In this document: one piece after another, positions 24,544-33,664 of the stretch
How positions within the stretch are numbered: position 1 is the first letter of the stretch
How the letters are laid out: every line of letters begins with the position of its first letter
NCBI GenBank assembly: GCA_040219515.1
Contig: JAVJSI010000001.1
Location: 118,308 to 182,307 of the forward strand
DNA length: 64,000 nt
Reading direction: 5' to 3'
From: Acidimicrobiales bacterium
Lineage (GTDB): Bacteria > Actinomycetota > Acidimicrobiia > Acidimicrobiales > Aldehydirespiratoraceae
The notes under the pieces: generated by a model
Told to the model about the DNA's origin: nothing
The model's database searches: none
What the model saw: only the letters and a program-made list of their open reading frames with translations
Translations under genes and position numbers: made by a program

Positions 24544-25376
24544 GCATCGTCGCCGAACTCCGACGCTTCCCGGTCAAGTCGTTCCAGACCGCACCGGTCC
24601 CGTGGGTCGACCTCGGCGGTGGCGGCATCGTCGGCGATCGTGTCCTCGGTCTACGTGAGGTCGGCACCGACCGTGTCCTCAGCGCCAAGGCACCGCGCAT
24701 CGGCGAGACGCTCCTGGGGTTCAGCGCCGAGTTCGACACCGACCCCGAGCCCGGGCAACCGCTGCCGGGCGTGTCCCTCGAGATCGACGGCGAGACCATC
24801 TCCTCCACCGACCCTGCCGCGGTCGCAGCCGCCGCGTCGCTCGCGCTCGGGCTCGATGTCGAACTGGTCACCGCCGGAGCGACGCCGATGACGTACGCGT
24901 CCGAGTGGCCCGACATCGGTGAAGGATTCGCCCTGTCGGGAATCGAACTCGACCTGCCCGCCGCAATGGCCGAGCGGGGATCGTTCGCCGACCTCGAACC
25001 GCTCCACGTCCTCACCACTGCGAGCATCGCCCACATCCAGATGCAGCTACCCGACAGCATCGTCAACGCCGACCGATTCCGGCCGAGCCTGCTGATCGAC
25101 GCGGGCGACGCCGAGGGCATGATCGAGAACGACTGGGAGGGACGCACCGCAACCGTCGGCGACGCCACGATCCGGTTCGGCTCCACCGCACCGCGCTGTG
25201 TCATGACCACACGGGCCCAGCTCGGCATGCCCCGCGACAAGGCCGTCCTCCAGACGATCGCCGCCACGAACAAGCGCCCGTTCGGCGGGTTCGGCGACTT
25301 CCCGTCGCTCGGCATCTACGCCGAGGTCGTGGAACCCGGCCGCGTCGAAACCGGCGACCCGATCACGTTCCTGTAG
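24540..25376 (+). CDS. MOSC-domain protein with MOSC N-terminal barrel
   Basis: 278 residues. An N-terminal beta-barrel domain (FPVKSFQTAPVPWVDLG, GIVGDRVLGLREVG) is followed by a C-terminal MOSC domain with STAPRCVMTTRAQLG, where the conserved Cys is kept, and FGGFGDFPSLGIYAEVV. The two-domain layout is that of YiiM/YcbX-type and mARC-like proteins, which reduce N-hydroxylated compounds with a bound molybdenum cofactor or transfer sulfur. It is translated from an ATGA overlap with rpe. The link to rpe has no obvious explanation. Confidence 0.85.
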   Translation: MSIVAELRRFPVKSFQTAPVPWVDLGGGGIVGDRVLGLREVGTDRVLSAKAPRIGETLLGFSAEFDTDPEPGQPLPGVSLEIDGETISSTDPAAVAAAASLALGLDVELVTAGATPMTYASEWPDIGEGFALSGIELDLPAAMAERGSFADLEPLHVLTTASIAHIQMQLPDSIVNADRFRPSLLIDAGDAEGMIENDWEGRTATVGDATIRFGSTAPRCVMTTRAQLGMPRDKAVLQTIAATNKRPFGGFGDFPSLGIYAEVVEPGRVETGDPITFL

Positions 25377-25395
25377 TCAGCCGATCGCGTCACCT

Positions 25396-25421
25396 GCCGG
25401 CCCGTTCCGCGGGAGGCCGGC
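25396..25421. terminator. Hairpin between convergent genes
   Basis: GCCGGCC (25396-25402) and GGCCGGC (25415-25421) form a perfect 7-bp GC stem with a 12-base loop. It lies between the MOSC gene and clpP and could serve both strands. No U-tract. Confidence 0.5.
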
Positions 25422-25438
25422 GAGAGCGAGAACCGGCG

Positions 25439-26041
25439 TCAGAGCATTTCACCGCGCTTGACGATGACATGGTCGATGATGCCGTATTCCTTGGCCTGCT
25501 CGGCGGTGAACCAGCGGTCGCGGTCGGAATCGGCCTCGATCTGTTCGTAGGTCTGGCCAGTGTGCTGGGCGATGCGCTCCTGCAGCAGCCGCTTCGTGTA
25601 GGCCATCTGCTCGGCCTGGATGGCGATGTCGGTGGCCTGACCCTGCACGCCGCCCAGGGGCTGGTGCATCATGATGCGGGCGTGGGGCAGCGCGTAGCGC
25701 TTGCCGGGGGCGCCGGCGCAGAGCAGGAACTGGCCCATGGAGGCGCCGAGACCCATGCAGATCGTGCCCACCTCGGGCTCGACGAACTGCATCGTGTCGT
25801 AGATCGCCATACCCGCGGTGACCGAGCCACCGGGCGAGTTGATGTAGAGCCAGATCGGCTTTTCCTTGTCCTGCCCCTCGAGATAGAGAAGCTGGGCGGT
25901 GATGTAGTTGGCGATCTCGTCGTTGACATCGGTGCCGAGCACGACGATGCGGTCCTGGAGCAGGCGGTGGTAGATGTCGGCCTGCGGGTTCGCCAGCATG
26001 CTGCTGGCCATGAACTGAGCGTTCTCAGGGGGCTGCGTCAT
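25439..26041 (-). CDS. clpP: ATP-dependent Clp protease proteolytic subunit
   Basis: A 200-residue serine protease subunit that stacks into a 14-mer barrel and digests proteins fed by ClpX or ClpC. The catalytic Ser101 lies in [11 protein letters not shown], His126 in [12 protein letters not shown], and the Asp near 171 in DSDRDRWF. The [22 protein letters not shown] stretch is typical. The start at 26041 has a -10 box TACCCT 7 bases upstream. Only one clpP copy is visible; many actinobacteria have two next to each other. Confidence 0.95.
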   Translation of the reverse strand: MTQPPENAQFMASSMLANPQADIYHRLLQDRIVVLGTDVNDEIANYITAQLLYLEGQDKEKPIWLYINSPGGSVTAGMAIYDTMQFVEPEVGTICMGLGASMGQFLLCAGAPGKRYALPHARIMMHQPLGGVQGQATDIAIQAEQMAYTKRLLQERIAQHTGQTYEQIEADSDRDRWFTAEQAKEYGIIDHVIVKRGEML

Positions 26042-26048
26042 GGAGCGA

Positions 26049-26074
26049 AGGGTACCGCCAACCGTCGCTACCCT
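26049..26074. promoter_or_regulatory. Divergent promoters of clpP and tRNA-Leu
   Basis: The minus-strand TACCCT (26054-26049) is 7 bases before the clpP ATG. The plus-strand TACCCT (26069-26074) is 11 bases before the mature 5' end of tRNA-Leu. The two -10 boxes are 14 bases apart. Confidence 0.5.
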
Positions 26075-26085
26075 TGCGGCATCAC

Positions 26086-26169
26086 GCGGACGTGGTGGAA
26101 TTGGCAGACACGCCAGGTTTAGGTCCTGGTGCCCGGAAGGGTGTGGGGGTTCGAGTCCCCCCGTCCGCA
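26086..26169 (+). tRNA. tRNA-Leu (anticodon UAG)
   Basis: An 84-base class II tRNA. The acceptor stem GCGGACG pairs with CGTCCGC (26162-26168), followed by discriminator A. The anticodon stem CCAGG/CCTGG encloses the loop TTTAGGT, giving anticodon UAG (reads CUA and other CUN Leu codons). The long variable arm and GGTTCGAGTCC T-arm are present. The 3' CCA is not encoded. Confidence 0.95.
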
Positions 26170-26204
26170 CGCGCGAACCAGTTGAGCTGGCAGAGTTGCT
26201 CTCC

Positions 26205-27215
26205 ATGAGCTTCGGTGCCGTTCACGTGAAGGACCTTCCTGCGTTCGTCGCGGAGTGCGATGCGCGCGGTGGCATCGCCAGTCCGGAGGTGCGGCGCGAC
26301 ACCGCCGATTTCTCGCTCCGCTTCGACACCACCGTCGACACCGGCCTCGACGGGTTCGATCCTGCGTATGTCGATGCCCAGATCGCCCTCTACGCCGAGA
26401 TCTCCGGTCGCCACCTCGACCAGACCGAGAACGAACGCACGGTGGTCGACATCGAGGCCGCGGTCGCGGCAGCCAACCCGTACGACTCCCGAAATCCCAT
26501 GCAGATCGCCCCCCACGTCCGCACGATCGCCTCCGCGGTGATGGCGTCGGACCTCCCGGCCGGCGCCCGGGTGCTCGACATGGGCTGCGGGTGGGGCCTC
26601 AGCACAGAGGTCTTTGCGTTCAGCGGGTGCGAGATCGCGGCCGTCGACATCAACCCGGCCTTCGTCGAGGTGGTCAGGCGCAGAGCGGAACGTCGCGGGT
26701 ATCACGTGATCACCCACTGCTCGTCGTTCGACGACTTCGCATCCGATGAGTATTTCGACCTCGTCTTCTTCTACGAGAGCCTTCACCACGCGGTCCGGCC
26801 GTGGGACCTCCTGGTCAAGGCTGCCGACTGGCTCGCGCCGGGCGGGAAGCTCACGATCGCCGGCGAGCCGATCCAGGACACCTGGTGGCCCCAGTGGGGT
26901 CTGCGGCTCGATGCCGAGTCGGTCTACTGCATCCACAAGCACGGCTGGTTCGAAGCCGGCTGGTCGAGCGAATTCCTCCATCGATGTTTCCGCCACGCCG
27001 GCCTCGAGCTGACCCTGCTCCCTGGGCTCGGCATCGGGCTCTCGTCCGTCGGGGTGGCGACCAAGCCACACGACGGCGAGCGACGACCTTCCACCGACGG
27101 CCTCCTCCCGGCTGACCCGCCGATCGACCTCGCACTGATCACCGCAGCCGATCTCGGCGCAGAGTTGCGCCAACGCGTCGCGAACCGCGTTCGCCGACGC
27201 ATTCATCGGAGCTGA
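26205..27215 (+). CDS. Class I SAM-dependent methyltransferase
   Basis: 336 residues. The SAM motif [16 protein letters not shown] is near residue 122; the acid that binds the ribose lies in [25 protein letters not shown] follows, and [14 protein letters not shown] after that. The N-terminal 110 residues and the C-terminal Arg-rich tail ([15 protein letters not shown]) are not typical of a core enzyme and may bind the substrate. The motif pattern resembles glycosyl- or O-antigen-associated methyltransferases, but the substrate is unknown. It starts 36 bases after tRNA-Leu and may share its transcript. Confidence 0.8.
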   Translation: MSFGAVHVKDLPAFVAECDARGGIASPEVRRDTADFSLRFDTTVDTGLDGFDPAYVDAQIALYAEISGRHLDQTENERTVVDIEAAVAAANPYDSRNPMQIAPHVRTIASAVMASDLPAGARVLDMGCGWGLSTEVFAFSGCEIAAVDINPAFVEVVRRRAERRGYHVITHCSSFDDFASDEYFDLVFFYESLHHAVRPWDLLVKAADWLAPGGKLTIAGEPIQDTWWPQWGLRLDAESVYCIHKHGWFEAGWSSEFLHRCFRHAGLELTLLPGLGIGLSSVGVATKPHDGERRPSTDGLLPADPPIDLALITAADLGAELRQRVANRVRRRIHRS

Positions 27216-27247
27216 CGCTCGTCGCGGTCGAGCCCGGGCGTCCGCCG

Positions 27248-27847
27248 CTAGTTCGTCAGCGCCGCAGCGAGTGCCCGGAGTGCGCGACCCCGATGGCTGA
27301 TCGTGTGCTTCTCGTCGCCCATCTCGGCGAACGAACGCCCGTCGCCCTCGAGCGGCACGAACACGGAGTCGTAGCCGAACCCGCCGCTCCCCTGGCGGGA
27401 CGCGGCGATCATGCCCTCGACGGTCCCTTCGACCGCCAGCTCGCGCCCGTCGGGCCACGCCACCATCACGACCGTGCGGAAACGGGCGGTACGTCGATCG
27501 GGCTCGACCGCTCCCACCCGATCGAGTTCGTCGAGCAGCTTCTGCACGTTGTCGTCATAGGACGCGTCGTCGCCCGCATAGCGCGCCGAGCGGACCCCGG
27601 GCGCGCCGTCGAGCGCGTCGACCTCGAGCCCGGTGTCGTCGCTCACCGCGGCTGCACCGGCCGCCGCACACACGGCGACCGCCTTGAGCCGGGCGTTGCC
27701 TTCGAGGTCGGGGGCGTCCTCGACAACGTCGGCCAGGCCGGCCGGGCGTGGTTGCAGATCGACCAGCCCGTCGAGCACCAGTGCGATCTCCGCCACCTTG
27801 TCGGGGTTGGCGCTCGCACACACGAGCCGGGGAAGGGGTTCGGTCAT
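27248..27847 (-). CDS. rdgB: Non-canonical purine NTP pyrophosphatase (RdgB/HAM1)
   Basis: 199 residues. It hydrolyses ITP, dITP and XTP to monophosphates and so keeps deaminated purines out of nucleic acids. It shows [16 protein letters not shown], the metal-site block [27 protein letters not shown] and the C-terminal [14 protein letters not shown]. Its ATG overlaps the stop of rph (ATGA). The pairing rph-rdgB is a common actinobacterial operon. Confidence 0.95.
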   Translation of the reverse strand: MTEPLPRLVCASANPDKVAEIALVLDGLVDLQPRPAGLADVVEDAPDLEGNARLKAVAVCAAAGAAAVSDDTGLEVDALDGAPGVRSARYAGDDASYDDNVQKLLDELDRVGAVEPDRRTARFRTVVMVAWPDGRELAVEGTVEGMIAASRQGSGGFGYDSVFVPLEGDGRSFAEMGDEKHTISHRGRALRALAAALTN

Positions 27848-28587
27848 CGCCCCGGCAGACGCGGCGACGGCGGCTCGGCCAGCACCTCGCGTTGGGCCGC
27901 GGTGATCGTGGCGATGCCGCCCTCGGCCAGGTCGAGCAGCGCGTCGAGTTCGGCGCGACTGAAGGTGTTGCCTTCGGCGGTGCCCTGCACCTCTATGAGC
28001 TCGCCGGTGCCGGCCATGATCACGTTGCAGTCGACATCGGCCGTCGAGTCCTCGGGATAGGGCAGGTCGAGCACCGGCTGGCCGGCCACGATGCCGACCG
28101 AGATGGCCGCACACTCGGTGATGAGCGGGTTCTTCGCAATCGCGCCACCCTGAACGAGCCGTTCACAGGCATCGTGAAGGGCGACGTAGGCACCACAGAT
28201 CGACGCGGTGCGGGTGCCACCGTCGGCCTGGAGCACGTCGCAGTCGAGGCGGATCGAGTGCTCGCCGAGCGCGGTCATGTCGGTCACTGCTCGCAGCGAT
28301 CGACCGATGAGTCGCTCGATCTCCTGCGTACGGCCCTTGGCGCCCGTACGCTCACGATTGACCCGCTCGGGCGACGAACCCGGGAGCATCGAGTACTCGG
28401 CGGTCACCCAGCCTTCACCCCTGCCCTTCATCCAGCGGGGCACGTCGTCCTCCACCGAGGCGGTGCACAACACCCGGGTCTCACCGAACGTGACCAGGGC
28501 CGAACCCATGGTCATCTTGGTGAAGTCGCGAACGAACGAGAAGGGACGGAGGTCGTCGGCCTGACGACCGTCGTAGCGAGTGGACAC
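27844..28587 (-). CDS. rph: Ribonuclease PH
   Basis: 247 residues. It trims the 3' ends of tRNA precursors using phosphate. Family blocks are [49 protein letters not shown] (phosphate and RNA binding) and [16 protein letters not shown] with catalytic Asp residues. Start is GTG at 28587 (VSTRYDGRQ), which gives the standard N-terminus. It lies in the murI-MBL-rph-rdgB operon. Confidence 0.95.
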   Translation of the reverse strand: MSTRYDGRQADDLRPFSFVRDFTKMTMGSALVTFGETRVLCTASVEDDVPRWMKGRGEGWVTAEYSMLPGSSPERVNRERTGAKGRTQEIERLIGRSLRAVTDMTALGEHSIRLDCDVLQADGGTRTASICGAYVALHDACERLVQGGAIAKNPLITECAAISVGIVAGQPVLDLPYPEDSTADVDCNVIMAGTGELIEVQGTAEGNTFSRAELDALLDLAEGGIATITAAQREVLAEPPSPRLPGR

Positions 28588-28610
28588 AGAGGGCTCCGGG
28601 AACGAGAGGG

Positions 28611-29357
28611 TCAGAACTCGAAGACGGACCCGGCGAGGGCCACATCGACCTGGCCACCGTAGGCCGTTGCGGCTTCGTCGCGGTGCGCTTCCGGGTCCGA
28701 GCCCGGAATGAGATGGGTCAGCACCAAACGGTCGACCACGGCCGAGGTCGCCCGCTGTCCCGCCTCCCTCGCACTCAGATGGGGGATGCCCTGTCCCTCG
28801 AACCCGGCGAGATGGCTGGCGTCGCAGAACACGCCGTCGACGCCACGCCCGAACGAGTCGAACCGCCAGCCCGGGCCGGTGTCGGAGGTGAACAACACGG
28901 CGGTGTCGGCGACCTCGACTCGAGCCGCCAGCGTCTCGACCGGGTGGTCGGTGCGATCGAACGTCCAGGTCTGATCGCCGATCACGACCGTCGACGAGGC
29001 ATCGATCACCGTCCAGTCGAACGGCGACGGCACGCCGTCGACCGGCACGGAGACGGCCTCGTCCATCGCCGCCGTGCGAGCGGTGCCGTAGACGGGGATG
29101 CCGGTGCGGGGCTCGAACCACGTGAAGACATTCCGCAACACCGGCAGCTCGAGCCAGTGGTCGGGGTGACAATGGCTGAGCACGATGGCGCTCAGGTCGC
29201 CCAGGCCCGTCGCCGCCTGCAGCGGTCCGGCGGTGCCGGGACCGCAATCGTGCAACACGGTTGCGCCGGCGCTCTGCACCAGGAAGCCGGTACACGGGTT
29301 GTCGGTGGCGGCGTAGGAGCCCGACGAGCCGAGCACGGTCACCTTCAGGTCGGTCAT
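28611..29357 (-). CDS. MBL-fold metallohydrolase
   Basis: A 248-residue beta-lactamase-fold hydrolase, RNase Z-like in layout. The metal motif [14 protein letters not shown] has the HxHxDH-type ligands. An upstream HDCGPGT loop, [10 protein letters not shown] with the bridging Asp, and the late LTHLIPGSD supply the rest. The gene is placed between murI (4-base gap) and rph, an arrangement found widely in actinobacteria, where it may act in RNA processing or cyclic-nucleotide hydrolysis. The substrate is unknown. Confidence 0.85.
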   Translation of the reverse strand: MTDLKVTVLGSSGSYAATDNPCTGFLVQSAGATVLHDCGPGTAGPLQAATGLGDLSAIVLSHCHPDHWLELPVLRNVFTWFEPRTGIPVYGTARTAAMDEAVSVPVDGVPSPFDWTVIDASSTVVIGDQTWTFDRTDHPVETLAARVEVADTAVLFTSDTGPGWRFDSFGRGVDGVFCDASHLAGFEGQGIPHLSAREAGQRATSAVVDRLVLTHLIPGSDPEAHRDEAATAYGGQVDVALAGSVFEF

Positions 29358-29361
29358 GTGG

Positions 29362-30168
29362 TCACCACTGATGCGCCTCGACGGTGTCGAGCTCGGGGCC
29401 CAGGAGCTCGCGGCCGAGCCGTGCGAACGTCTCGACATCACCACTGGAGACGAAGCGGCGGACCGCGGGATCGGTGCCCCGCCGGGCGACGCCGAGCGCG
29501 TCGATCGCCCGCTGGACCTCGAAGGCGGTCTCGTCGGCCGACGACACCAGGACCACGTCACGTCCCATGACATCGGCGATCGTGCGGGCCAGGAACGGAT
29601 AGTGGGTGCAGCCGAGGAGCAGGCTGTCGACCTTCGCCTCCTGGACGGGAGCGAGCAGTCGCTGGGCCAACACGTGGACCTGATCGGAGCGGGTCTCGCC
29701 TCGCTCCACGAACTCGACGAACCCCGGACACGCGGCGCACGTCAACGAGACGTCGGGGGCCAGCACGTCGGCCAGGCCCTGATAGGTGCCGCTGGCGACG
29801 GTGCCGACGGTCGCGATCATGCCGACGCGCCCGGTGACCGTCACCTCCAGCAACGACCGCAGCCCCGGTTCGATCACACCGATCACCGGGACGTCGACCA
29901 GATCCTGCAAGTCGTCGAGGGCCACGGCCGATGCCGTGTTGCACGCGACGACGATCATCTTCGGATCGTGGGCCTCGACCAGCCACTCGGTGATCTGACG
30001 CGAGAAACCCCGTACCTCGTCGTGGGTCCGGGGTCCGTAGGGATAGCGGGCCGTGTCGCCGAAGTAGACGAGATGCTCGTGCGGAAGGAGGTCGATCACC
30101 GCTCGCGCCACGGTGAGACCACCGAATCCCGAGTCGAACATCGCCACCGGGCGATCGGTTGCGTTCAT
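29362..30168 (-). CDS. murI: Glutamate racemase
   Basis: 268 residues. It makes D-glutamate for peptidoglycan by a two-base mechanism. The catalytic cysteines are in VVACNTASA (Cys76) and LLGCTHYPF (near 187). The FDSGFGGLTVARA start and the YFGDTARYPYG block are typical. The ATG at 30168 has TAGCCT 6 bases upstream and is preferred over the GTG 3 bases before it. First gene of the murI-MBL-rph-rdgB operon. Confidence 0.95.
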   Translation of the reverse strand: MNATDRPVAMFDSGFGGLTVARAVIDLLPHEHLVYFGDTARYPYGPRTHDEVRGFSRQITEWLVEAHDPKMIVVACNTASAVALDDLQDLVDVPVIGVIEPGLRSLLEVTVTGRVGMIATVGTVASGTYQGLADVLAPDVSLTCAACPGFVEFVERGETRSDQVHVLAQRLLAPVQEAKVDSLLLGCTHYPFLARTIADVMGRDVVLVSSADETAFEVQRAIDALGVARRGTDPAVRRFVSSGDVETFARLGRELLGPELDTVEAHQW

Positions 30169-30174
30169 CACGCC

Positions 30175-30180
30175 AGGCTA
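30175..30180 (-). promoter_or_regulatory. -10 box of the murI operon (leaderless)
   Basis: TAGCCT on the minus strand ends 6 bases before the ATG at 30168. Confidence 0.5.
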
Positions 30181-30223
30181 GAAGCCCCCGACCGCCTAGT
30201 CAGGGAGCCATGAGAACGCGCGC

Positions 30224-30388
30224 TCAGCGCTCCTCTTTGAACATCACGTGCTTGCGGATCTTGGGGTCGTACTTCATGATCTCGATGCGTTCACGAGTGT
30301 TGGTCTTGTTCTTCGTGGTCACGTAGGTGTAGCCCGTGCCCGCGGTCGAACGCAGCTTGATGATGGGACGCTTGTCGCTTGCAGCCAT
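30224..30388 (-). CDS. rpmG: 50S ribosomal protein L33
   Basis: 54 residues: starts [20 protein letters not shown] and ends [10 protein letters not shown]. The [11 protein letters not shown] and KYDPKIRKH blocks are those of L33. It has no cysteines, so it is the zinc-free form, as expected if a zinc-containing copy exists elsewhere. The start is 9 bases after the L28 stop, with GGAAC as a weak ribosome binding site. Confidence 0.95.
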   Translation of the reverse strand: MAASDKRPIIKLRSTAGTGYTYVTTKNKTNTRERIEIMKYDPKIRKHVMFKEER

Positions 30389-30397
30389 GACCGTTCC

Positions 30398-30634
30398 TCA
30401 GACCTTCTGGCCGTTGCGGCGCATCTCGGCGACGACGGACTCGAGGCCGCGCTTGTCGATCGTCTTGATGCCCTTGGTGGACACGTTGAGCTTGATCCAG
30501 CGGCGTTCACTCTCAAGGTAGAAGCGCTTCACCTGCACGTTCGGATCCCAGCGACGGCTGGAACGACGGTGCGAGTGGGAGAGCTGCTTGCCAAAGTGAG
30601 GCTTCTTGCCTGTGACCTGGCAGATCTTCGACAT
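30398..30634 (-). CDS. rpmB: 50S ribosomal protein L28
   Basis: 78 residues starting [15 protein letters not shown], with the [17 protein letters not shown] block and a C-terminal [11 protein letters not shown] segment. A single Cys near residue 5 is kept, so a full zinc site is absent. It has an AGGAGT ribosome binding site before the ATG, unlike the leaderless starts nearby, and is the first gene of the rpmB-rpmG pair. Confidence 0.95.
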   Translation of the reverse strand: MSKICQVTGKKPHFGKQLSHSHRRSSRRWDPNVQVKRFYLESERRWIKLNVSTKGIKTIDKRGLESVVAEMRRNGQKV

Positions 30635-30666
30635 CGGGGTTACTCCTGGGCGAACTTGAACGAGGA

Positions 30667-30672
30667 ATGTTA
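30667..30672 (-). promoter_or_regulatory. Possible -10 box of rpmB-rpmG
   Basis: TAACAT on the minus strand is about 32 bases upstream of the rpmB ATG, giving a short leader that contains the AGGAGT site. Confidence 0.35.
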
Positions 30673-30683
30673 CCGCGGACCCC

Positions 30684-31649
30684 TCAGGACTCCACCCTCG
30701 CCGAGGCCGCGTCGAGACGGGCGCAGACCCACTCGTCCATCGCTGCATTGGCGAGCCGGGCGAGCTCGGCGGGATAGGCGTTGAACCCGTGGGGACAGCC
30801 CGGATAGACCCGCACGTCGGCCGCGGCTCCCGCCGCGTGCCAGCGGGCCGCCATGAACAGCGAATCGTCGAGCAGATAGTCGGCGGTGCCGACCGTGAAC
30901 AGGGCGGGTGGCATTCCCGAGAGGTCACCGTAGAGGGGCGAGATCTCGGGCCGGTCCCGGTCGCGACGCTCGATCCCGGGAAGGTACAGATCACGAAAGG
31001 TCGGAATCCCCAGCCGGTGCTGGCTCGGCGTGCCCGTCAGGTCGAAGGCGCCGTAGACCAGGTTCGCCGCGACGATGTTGCCGAGAGCGTCGTGGCGGTC
31101 ACGCAGCCGCTGCAACGCGATCGCGGCGATGTTCGCGCCCGCCGAGGACCCCATCACGACGTTGAACGACACCCCCCACTCGCGCTCGGCGTGCTCCAGC
31201 AGCCACAGGGCGGCGGCCTCGGCATCGTCGGGGCCGGCCGGGAACGGGTCCTCGGGACCGAGCCGATACGTCGCCGCGACCGTGACGCACCCCGTCGCCG
31301 CTGCGTGGCGCAGATTGAAGACATCGTCCATCTCGGGCTGCCCGAGGAAGAACCCACCGCCGTGCCAGTCCAACACCACGCCGCGCAGATCCCCGTCGGG
31401 CACGTGGACCCGGAGCCGGATCGGCCCGTGGGGTCCGTCGATCATCCGGTCGGCGAATCGGTCGGTCACCTCGACCGGATTGTCCGAGTAGGCCTCGAAG
31501 CTCTTGCGGGCGGCCCGAACCGCCTCGTCCGTCCACTCCGCCGGCGGCTCTCCCCGGAGACCCGCGACCAGCTCGGCGAGCCGCGTCATCTCGTCGACGT
31601 GGGTGTCGAGCTCCGGGTCGTGGAGAGGATCGGGAATCGGGCCGGCCAT
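30684..31649 (-). CDS. Alpha/beta hydrolase, hormone-sensitive-lipase-like esterase
   Basis: 321 residues. The HSL-family oxyanion motif is WHGGGFFLG (near 94). The catalytic Ser lies in VMGSSAGAN (near 165), the Asp in the [10 protein letters not shown] region, and the His in CPHGFNAYP (near 295). These are short-chain carboxylesterases or lipases; the substrate is not known. The start ATG has TACGGT 6 bases upstream. It is divergent from ispH and shares its promoter region. Confidence 0.88.
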   Translation of the reverse strand: MAGPIPDPLHDPELDTHVDEMTRLAELVAGLRGEPPAEWTDEAVRAARKSFEAYSDNPVEVTDRFADRMIDGPHGPIRLRVHVPDGDLRGVVLDWHGGGFFLGQPEMDDVFNLRHAAATGCVTVAATYRLGPEDPFPAGPDDAEAAALWLLEHAEREWGVSFNVVMGSSAGANIAAIALQRLRDRHDALGNIVAANLVYGAFDLTGTPSQHRLGIPTFRDLYLPGIERRDRDRPEISPLYGDLSGMPPALFTVGTADYLLDDSLFMAARWHAAGAAADVRVYPGCPHGFNAYPAELARLANAAMDEWVCARLDAASARVES

Positions 31650-31655
31650 GGGAGG

Positions 31656-31698
31656 ACCGTAGACCGCGTCCCTCGGTGCGCGCTCGAGTCACTAGCCT
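31656..31698. promoter_or_regulatory. Divergent leaderless promoters (esterase / ispH)
   Basis: The minus-strand TACGGT (31661-31656) is 6 bases before the esterase ATG. The plus-strand TAGCCT (31693-31698) is 7 bases before the ispH GTG. Only 31 bases separate the two -10 boxes, so their -35 regions must overlap. Confidence 0.5.
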
Positions 31699-31705
31699 CC
31701 AAGGG

Positions 31706-32743
31706 GTGACCGTCGATCGAGTCCTCCTCGCCTCCCCCCGCGGCTTCTGCGCCGGAGTGGAGATGGCCATCAAGGCCCTCGCGTGGATGGTGCGGGCCTT
31801 CGAGCCGCCGGTGTACTGCTACCACGAGATCGTGCACAACCAGCTCGTCGTGCGCCGCTTCGAGGAATCGGGCGTCGTCTTCGTCGACGACATCGCCGAG
31901 GTGCCCGAGGGCCGTCCGATCATGCTCTCGGCCCACGGCTCGGCCCCCGAGGTCGTCGCCGCGGCACGAGCCCAGGGCGGCTATGTGGTCGACGCCGTGT
32001 GTCCGCTGGTCACCAAGGTCCACCACGAGGTGAAGACACGGGCCGGCAAGGGCTACCAGATCGTCTACGTCGGCCATGAGGGCCACGAGGAAGCGATCGG
32101 CACCATGGCCGTCGCCCCCGAGGCGATCCATCGGGTGGAGACCCCCGACGAGGTCGCCGCACTGCCCGATTTCGACAGCCCGGTCGCCGTGCTCGCCCAG
32201 ACCACGCTGTCGCACCGGGAGTGGGCCGGCGTGCTCGACGCCACCCGGTCGAAGTTCCCTCAACTGTGGCAGCCCGAGCGCTCCGACCTCTGCTTCGCCA
32301 CCACGAATCGACAGTCGGCCCTGATGGAGATCGCGCCCCGGTGCGACGCGATGATCGTGATCGGCTCGGCCAACTCGTCGAACACCAACGCCCTGGCTGC
32401 GCTGGCCGAGGAGGGCGGTTGCCCGCGGGTCTTTCGCGTCAATGGTCCCGACGAACTCCCCGACGACCTCTCGGGCACGGTCGGCCTCACCGCCGGTGCG
32501 TCGGCGCCCGAGGATCTCGTCCGCTCGGTCATCGACAAGCTCTCGCCGACCAACGGGGTCGAGGAGGTGCAGGTGACCGACGAGGACGAGTACTTCCCTC
32601 CGCCTCGCAACCTCCGCGAGCTCCTGGCCGCCGTCGACGCCGCGGCTGCGTTGACCATGCCGTCGTCCGCGGACCGCCGTCCCCTCGTCGACCGCGACGT
32701 CGACGCCAGCGACGTACTCGAATCGCTCCAATCCCGCCGGTGA
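31706..32743 (+). CDS. ispH: 4-hydroxy-3-methylbut-2-enyl diphosphate reductase
   Basis: 345 residues. The last enzyme of the MEP isoprenoid pathway; it reduces HMBPP to IPP and DMAPP at a [4Fe-4S] cluster. The three cluster cysteines are in SPRGFCAGVEMA (Cys15), DAVCPLVTKVH (near 98) and DLCFATTNRQSA (near 196). The catalytic Glu and substrate His sites lie in CYHEIVHN and YVGHEGHEE, and TAGASAPEDL ends the core. The GTG start is leaderless. The stop overlaps the GTG of the next gene (GTGA). Confidence 0.95.
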   Translation: MTVDRVLLASPRGFCAGVEMAIKALAWMVRAFEPPVYCYHEIVHNQLVVRRFEESGVVFVDDIAEVPEGRPIMLSAHGSAPEVVAAARAQGGYVVDAVCPLVTKVHHEVKTRAGKGYQIVYVGHEGHEEAIGTMAVAPEAIHRVETPDEVAALPDFDSPVAVLAQTTLSHREWAGVLDATRSKFPQLWQPERSDLCFATTNRQSALMEIAPRCDAMIVIGSANSSNTNALAALAEEGGCPRVFRVNGPDELPDDLSGTVGLTAGASAPEDLVRSVIDKLSPTNGVEEVQVTDEDEYFPPPRNLRELLAAVDAAAALTMPSSADRRPLVDRDVDASDVLESLQSRR

Positions 32744-33273
32744 ACGCCCGCCCGGCCGCACTGGCCGTTCCGTTCGCGGCGGGCGCCGCCACCGCCCTCG
32801 CGCTCGGGATCTATGCCTCGGTCCACGAACCGACGGGCCGGGACTTCGTCCTCACCGGATTCTCGTCCGCGTCGTCGTGGAAGAGCATGTTCGCGTCGGT
32901 CACGGTGGTCCTGTTCTTCGTGCAGATCAGTCTCGGCCTGCGGATCGCCGGCCGACTCGGACCCCGACTGCCACCACCGCCATGGGCTCGCGACGTCCAC
33001 CGACTCGTCGGGACGATCGCGTTCGGGATGTCGATCCCGGTCGTGTTCCACTGCCTGTGGACACTCGGCTATCGCGCCGACGACACCCGGCTCGCCCTGC
33101 ACTCGCTGCTCGGTTGCGTCGCCTACGGCCTCTACGTCGCCCAGGTGCTCACCGTGCGTTCCGGCGACCGTCCGGAGTGGGCCGTGCCCGTCACCGGCGC
33201 GATGCTCGGTATCGCCATGATCGTCGCGTGGTGGACCAGCGCCCTCTACTTCTACGCAGGAATCGGCTCGTGA
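32740..33273 (+). CDS. Multi-span membrane protein, DUF6529-like
   Basis: 177 residues with about five membrane helices. His87, His104 and His121 fall 17 residues apart in the middle helices (RDVHRLVG, VVFHCLWT, LALHSLLG), as in membrane proteins that hold a b-type heme; heme binding is an inference. It is locked by GTGA overlaps between ispH and a cytochrome c gene. It may carry electrons to or from that cytochrome. Assignment to DUF6529 is from general pattern, not certain. Confidence 0.7.
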   Translation: MNARPAALAVPFAAGAATALALGIYASVHEPTGRDFVLTGFSSASSWKSMFASVTVVLFFVQISLGLRIAGRLGPRLPPPPWARDVHRLVGTIAFGMSIPVVFHCLWTLGYRADDTRLALHSLLGCVAYGLYVAQVLTVRSGDRPEWAVPVTGAMLGIAMIVAWWTSALYFYAGIGS

Positions 33274-33644
33274 CCCGCCTACGGAAGGCGACCTCGGCGG
33301 CCCAGTGGCTGGTGGGCACCGCCGCCGCCACCGCAGTCGTGCTGCTCTTTACGCTCGACGGCAGTCCCGACACCTCTGAGCTTCCGCTGGCCCGACAGGT
33401 CGGCGACATGGTCGACGAGGGACGCGAGATCTACGCCCAACAGTGTGCGACCTGCCACGGGGCCGAAGGTCAGGGTGGGCAGGGACCGCCACTCGCCGGC
33501 ACGGTGCTCGTCAACTATCCCGACGCCGCCGACCAGATCGACATCGTCACCAACGGCGGTGACGGCATGCCGCCGTACGCCGACGTGCTCACCGAGCTGG
33601 AGATCGCGTCGGTCGTTGCCTTCACGCGCTTCGCCCTGGAATGA
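33270..33644 (+). CDS. Membrane-anchored c-type cytochrome
   Basis: 124 residues. An N-terminal hydrophobic anchor (about 12-29) is followed by a small class I cytochrome c domain. The heme site is CATCH (Cys59, Cys62, His63) and the likely axial Met100 lies in GGDGMPPYADVL. It would sit outside the membrane and carry electrons. GTGA overlap with the upstream His-rich membrane protein suggests they act as one unit. Convergent with plsC. Confidence 0.9.
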   Translation: MTRLRKATSAAQWLVGTAAATAVVLLFTLDGSPDTSELPLARQVGDMVDEGREIYAQQCATCHGAEGQGGQGPPLAGTVLVNYPDAADQIDIVTNGGDGMPPYADVLTELEIASVVAFTRFALE

Positions 33645-33664
33645 ACCGCGCTCTGGGCTGAGGT

